Positions 62,575-64,000 of a stretch of 64,000 bases of DNA are shown here, in pieces. Position numbers and translations under genes: made by a program. The DNA is from DASXRC01 sp036506495 (lineage in GTDB: Bacteria; Actinomycetota; Actinomycetes; Mycobacteriales; Micromonosporaceae). Under the pieces are notes generated by a model that saw nothing but the letters and a program-made list of their open reading frames with translations, made no database searches and had not been told where the DNA came from. How positions within the stretch are numbered: position 1 is the first letter of the stretch; every line of letters starts with the position of its first letter. The DNA is taken from the NCBI GenBank assembly GCA_036506495.1, contig DASXRQ010000029.1, positions 1-64,000 on the forward strand, given 5' to 3'.

Positions 62575-63127
62575 GACCGAATCCTCGCCGCGCGGTGGCG
62601 CCGCCCACAAGGCCATGGTGACTGCGGAGCGCGTGCGGTGGGCGGTGGAGATGCTGACCGTTGATCCCGATGATCATCTGCTCGAGATCGGTTGTGGCCG
62701 GGGCGCGGCGATTTCCATGATCTGCAGGTGCCTGGGCGGCGGCAAGATCACCGCTATTGACCGCTCGGCCACCATGGTCCGGCTTGCGGAGCAGCGCAAC
62801 CGTGAGCACATTTCGTCCGGGAAGGCAGCGGTCCGGGCGGTAGCGCTCGAGGAGGCGGACTTCGGGCCGGAGCGGTTCGACAAGATCTTTGCGATCAACC
62901 TGAACCTGTTCTGGGTGCGCTCACCGGCGAAGGAACTGGATCTTCTACGTACCCTGTTGAAGCCGAATGGGTCCCTCTATCTCTTCTATGAGCCGCCGGA
63001 TCCGTCGCGGCTACCGAAGCTCGCCGACCGGCTGGTCGCTGTCCTTGCCGGGAATGGATTCACGACGACGACCACGACGAGCAGCCAGCCCAGGCCACTA
63101 CTGGCCGTCGTAGCTCGGGTGAAATAG
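62573..63127 (+). CDS. class I SAM-dependent methyltransferase
   Basis: 184 residues with the SAM motif LLEIGCGRGAAISMI (~42-56), an acidic loop (AIDRSATMV) and the motif near KIFAINLNLFW. Small-molecule methyltransferase of unknown substrate. ATG 62573 shares CATG with the opposite start; ATG 62615 (MVTAERVRW) is an alternative that would remove the overlap. Codon use is less biased than most of the window. Confidence 0.85.
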   Translation: MTESSPRGGAAHKAMVTAERVRWAVEMLTVDPDDHLLEIGCGRGAAISMICRCLGGGKITAIDRSATMVRLAEQRNREHISSGKAAVRAVALEEADFGPERFDKIFAINLNLFWVRSPAKELDLLRTLLKPNGSLYLFYEPPDPSRLPKLADRLVAVLAGNGFTTTTTTSSQPRPLLAVVARVK

Positions 63128-63244
63128 CCTGAATGCCCGTCTACGGGTGTTTGTCAGGACTAAGCTCTTGTCTCTATCGAGCGTCGGCCGTCTGGCCGGT
63201 GGTCGGGACGCCGCCCAGACGTCCGCGCGGAGGGCGGCGCTGGC

Positions 63245-64000
63245 GTGGGACTGGACGCGTGGTTTCTCACCGCGGAGCAGCGCGGTAACCGGTCGACATC
63301 GCTGGATGTGCGGCATCCGGACGGCGCCGCATGGACGACGGGGAATCTCGTGCGGCCGTTGCTACACGGATCAAGCTATTTCCGTGAGCTTCTGACGGCC
63401 GTTCGCGGCCTGCGCGCCGGTGATCAGTTGTTCTTCACCGATTGGCGAGGTGATCCGGAGGAACGGCTAGACGGCCCCGGGAGTGAGGTCTCTCGGGTGC
63501 TGGCCGAGGCGGCTGGCCGTGGGGTACACGTCCGGGGTTTGGTGTGGCGCTCGCATCTGGACCGGTTCCGTTTCCATGAGGAGCAGAACCGCCACCTCGG
63601 CGAGGAGATCGTGGCGGCAGGCGGCGAGTGCCTGCTCGACATGCGGGTCCGCTCCGGTGGCGCGCATCACCAGAAGTTCGTGGTGTTGCGCCATGTCGAT
63701 CGCCCAGAGCTTGACGTGGCGTTCGTCGGCGGCATCGATCTGTGTCACGGCAGAAAGGACGACGAAAGCCACGTTGGGGATGAGCAGCCGTGCCCGCTCG
63801 CCGCTGTCTACGGTCCCCGGCCACCGTGGCACGACGTCCAGATCGCGATCCAGGGTCCGGCAGTAGCCGATGTGGAGACCGTGTTCCGGGAACGCTGGGA
63901 GGACCCCGCTCCGCTGACGCGAAACCCGTACCGGCAATGGCGGGACCGGCTGCTCGGCCGACCAGGACCGGCCGGCTGCCCGCCCCGACTCTCCGATCCC
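63245..64000 (+). CDS. phospholipase D-like protein (partial, runs off window)
   Basis: Open reading frame from GTG 63245 (GGAGGG upstream) to the window edge, 252 codons with no stop. It matches actinobacterial PLD-superfamily proteins: GLDAWFLTAEQRGN, then DQLFFTDWRGDPEERL, then one HxK motif in GGAHHQKFVVL (~147-157) with FVGGIDLCHGR after it. A second HxKxxxxD half is expected beyond the window. It may cut phospholipids, nucleic acid or another phosphodiester; that is not decidable here. Confidence 0.85.
   Translation, partial: MGLDAWFLTAEQRGNRSTSLDVRHPDGAAWTTGNLVRPLLHGSSYFRELLTAVRGLRAGDQLFFTDWRGDPEERLDGPGSEVSRVLAEAAGRGVHVRGLVWRSHLDRFRFHEEQNRHLGEEIVAAGGECLLDMRVRSGGAHHQKFVVLRHVDRPELDVAFVGGIDLCHGRKDDESHVGDEQPCPLAAVYGPRPPWHDVQIAIQGPAVADVETVFRERWEDPAPLTRNPYRQWRDRLLGRPGPAGCPPRLSDP

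Noticed and set aside
63424..63937. Minus-strand open frames at the right edge
   Set aside because: The plus strand carries a continuous PLD-like frame with recognisable motifs over the same bases.
1..64000. CRISPR arrays, tRNA/rRNA genes, prophage
   Set aside because: No regularly spaced repeats, tRNA-like or rRNA segments, or phage structural or integrase genes were recognised.

Overview
The window is a high-GC, gene-dense actinobacterial chromosome segment. Signs include GTG/TTG starts, frequent ATGA stop/start overlaps, an XRE-DUF5753 + DUF397 pair of the WhiJ type, a DUF574 methyltransferase, a PknB-like kinase, an FtsH protease and an IdeR/DmdR-type iron box. Frequent use of GTA valine in the context GGCGTACC suggests a Micromonosporaceae-like host, but only weakly. 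No rRNA, tRNA, CRISPR, insertion sequence or phage gene was seen. Every non-coding gap is under 300 bases.

Region 1 (1.0-21.3 kb) is the most interesting. A left-facing set of three genes (DUF1116, FdrA, DUF2877) matches the subunits assigned to the oxamate carbamoyltransferase AllFGH of anaerobic allantoin use. It diverges from a right-facing run: a PucR regulator, a uracil/xanthine (NCS2) permease, a three-subunit molybdenum hydroxylase, a membrane-anchored CoxG protein, a carbon-nitrogen hydrolase, HyuA, HyuB, carbamate kinase, a barbiturase/cyanuric acid hydrolase family ring-opening amidohydrolase, and a MatB-like malonyl-CoA synthetase. My reading is an oxidative pyrimidine pathway: uracil or thymine to (methyl)barbiturate to ureidomalonate. 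The carbamoyl group would leave by phosphorolysis as carbamoyl phosphate, giving ATP through carbamate kinase. Malonamate would be deamidated and malonate activated to malonyl-CoA. The steps after barbiturate are inferred; the usual route uses a ureidomalonase that wastes the carbamoyl group as urea.

Region 2 (21.4-28.3 kb) holds a truncated haemoglobin, a head-to-head NarL-type two-component pair, a Tat-exported amidohydrolase, the DUF574 methyltransferase and the WhiJ-like XRE/DUF397 pair. Region 3 (28.4-35.0 kb) is a left-facing polyhydroxyalkanoate operon (acyl-CoA ligase, PhaC, acyl-CoA dehydrogenase, depolymerase-like hydrolase) facing a PucR-like regulator. Region 4 (35.2-46.9 kb) has a secreted alpha-amylase, a sulfotransferase-like protein, a class IV aminotransferase, a CDF cation transporter, FtsH, an MprF-like membrane protein and a class A penicillin-binding protein.

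Region 5 (46.9-52.7 kb) is a left-facing dipeptide/oligopeptide ABC transporter operon in which three of five genes carry single-base frameshifts. Region 6 (52.8-64 kb) holds a head-to-head OmpR-type two-component pair, a Ser/Thr kinase, small regulators, an iron-regulated EfeU/EfeO pair behind a clear dyad operator, an esterase with an apparently dead paralogue, a DUF1801 gene with a duplicated tail, an AhpD-like gene whose start codon overlaps that of a divergent methyltransferase, and a phospholipase D-like gene that runs off the window.

Seven frameshifts were found (six one-base losses, one gain): one in the NCS2 permease, five in the ABC operon and one in an esterase. Either the assembly has indel errors or these genes are decaying; the sequence alone cannot tell.
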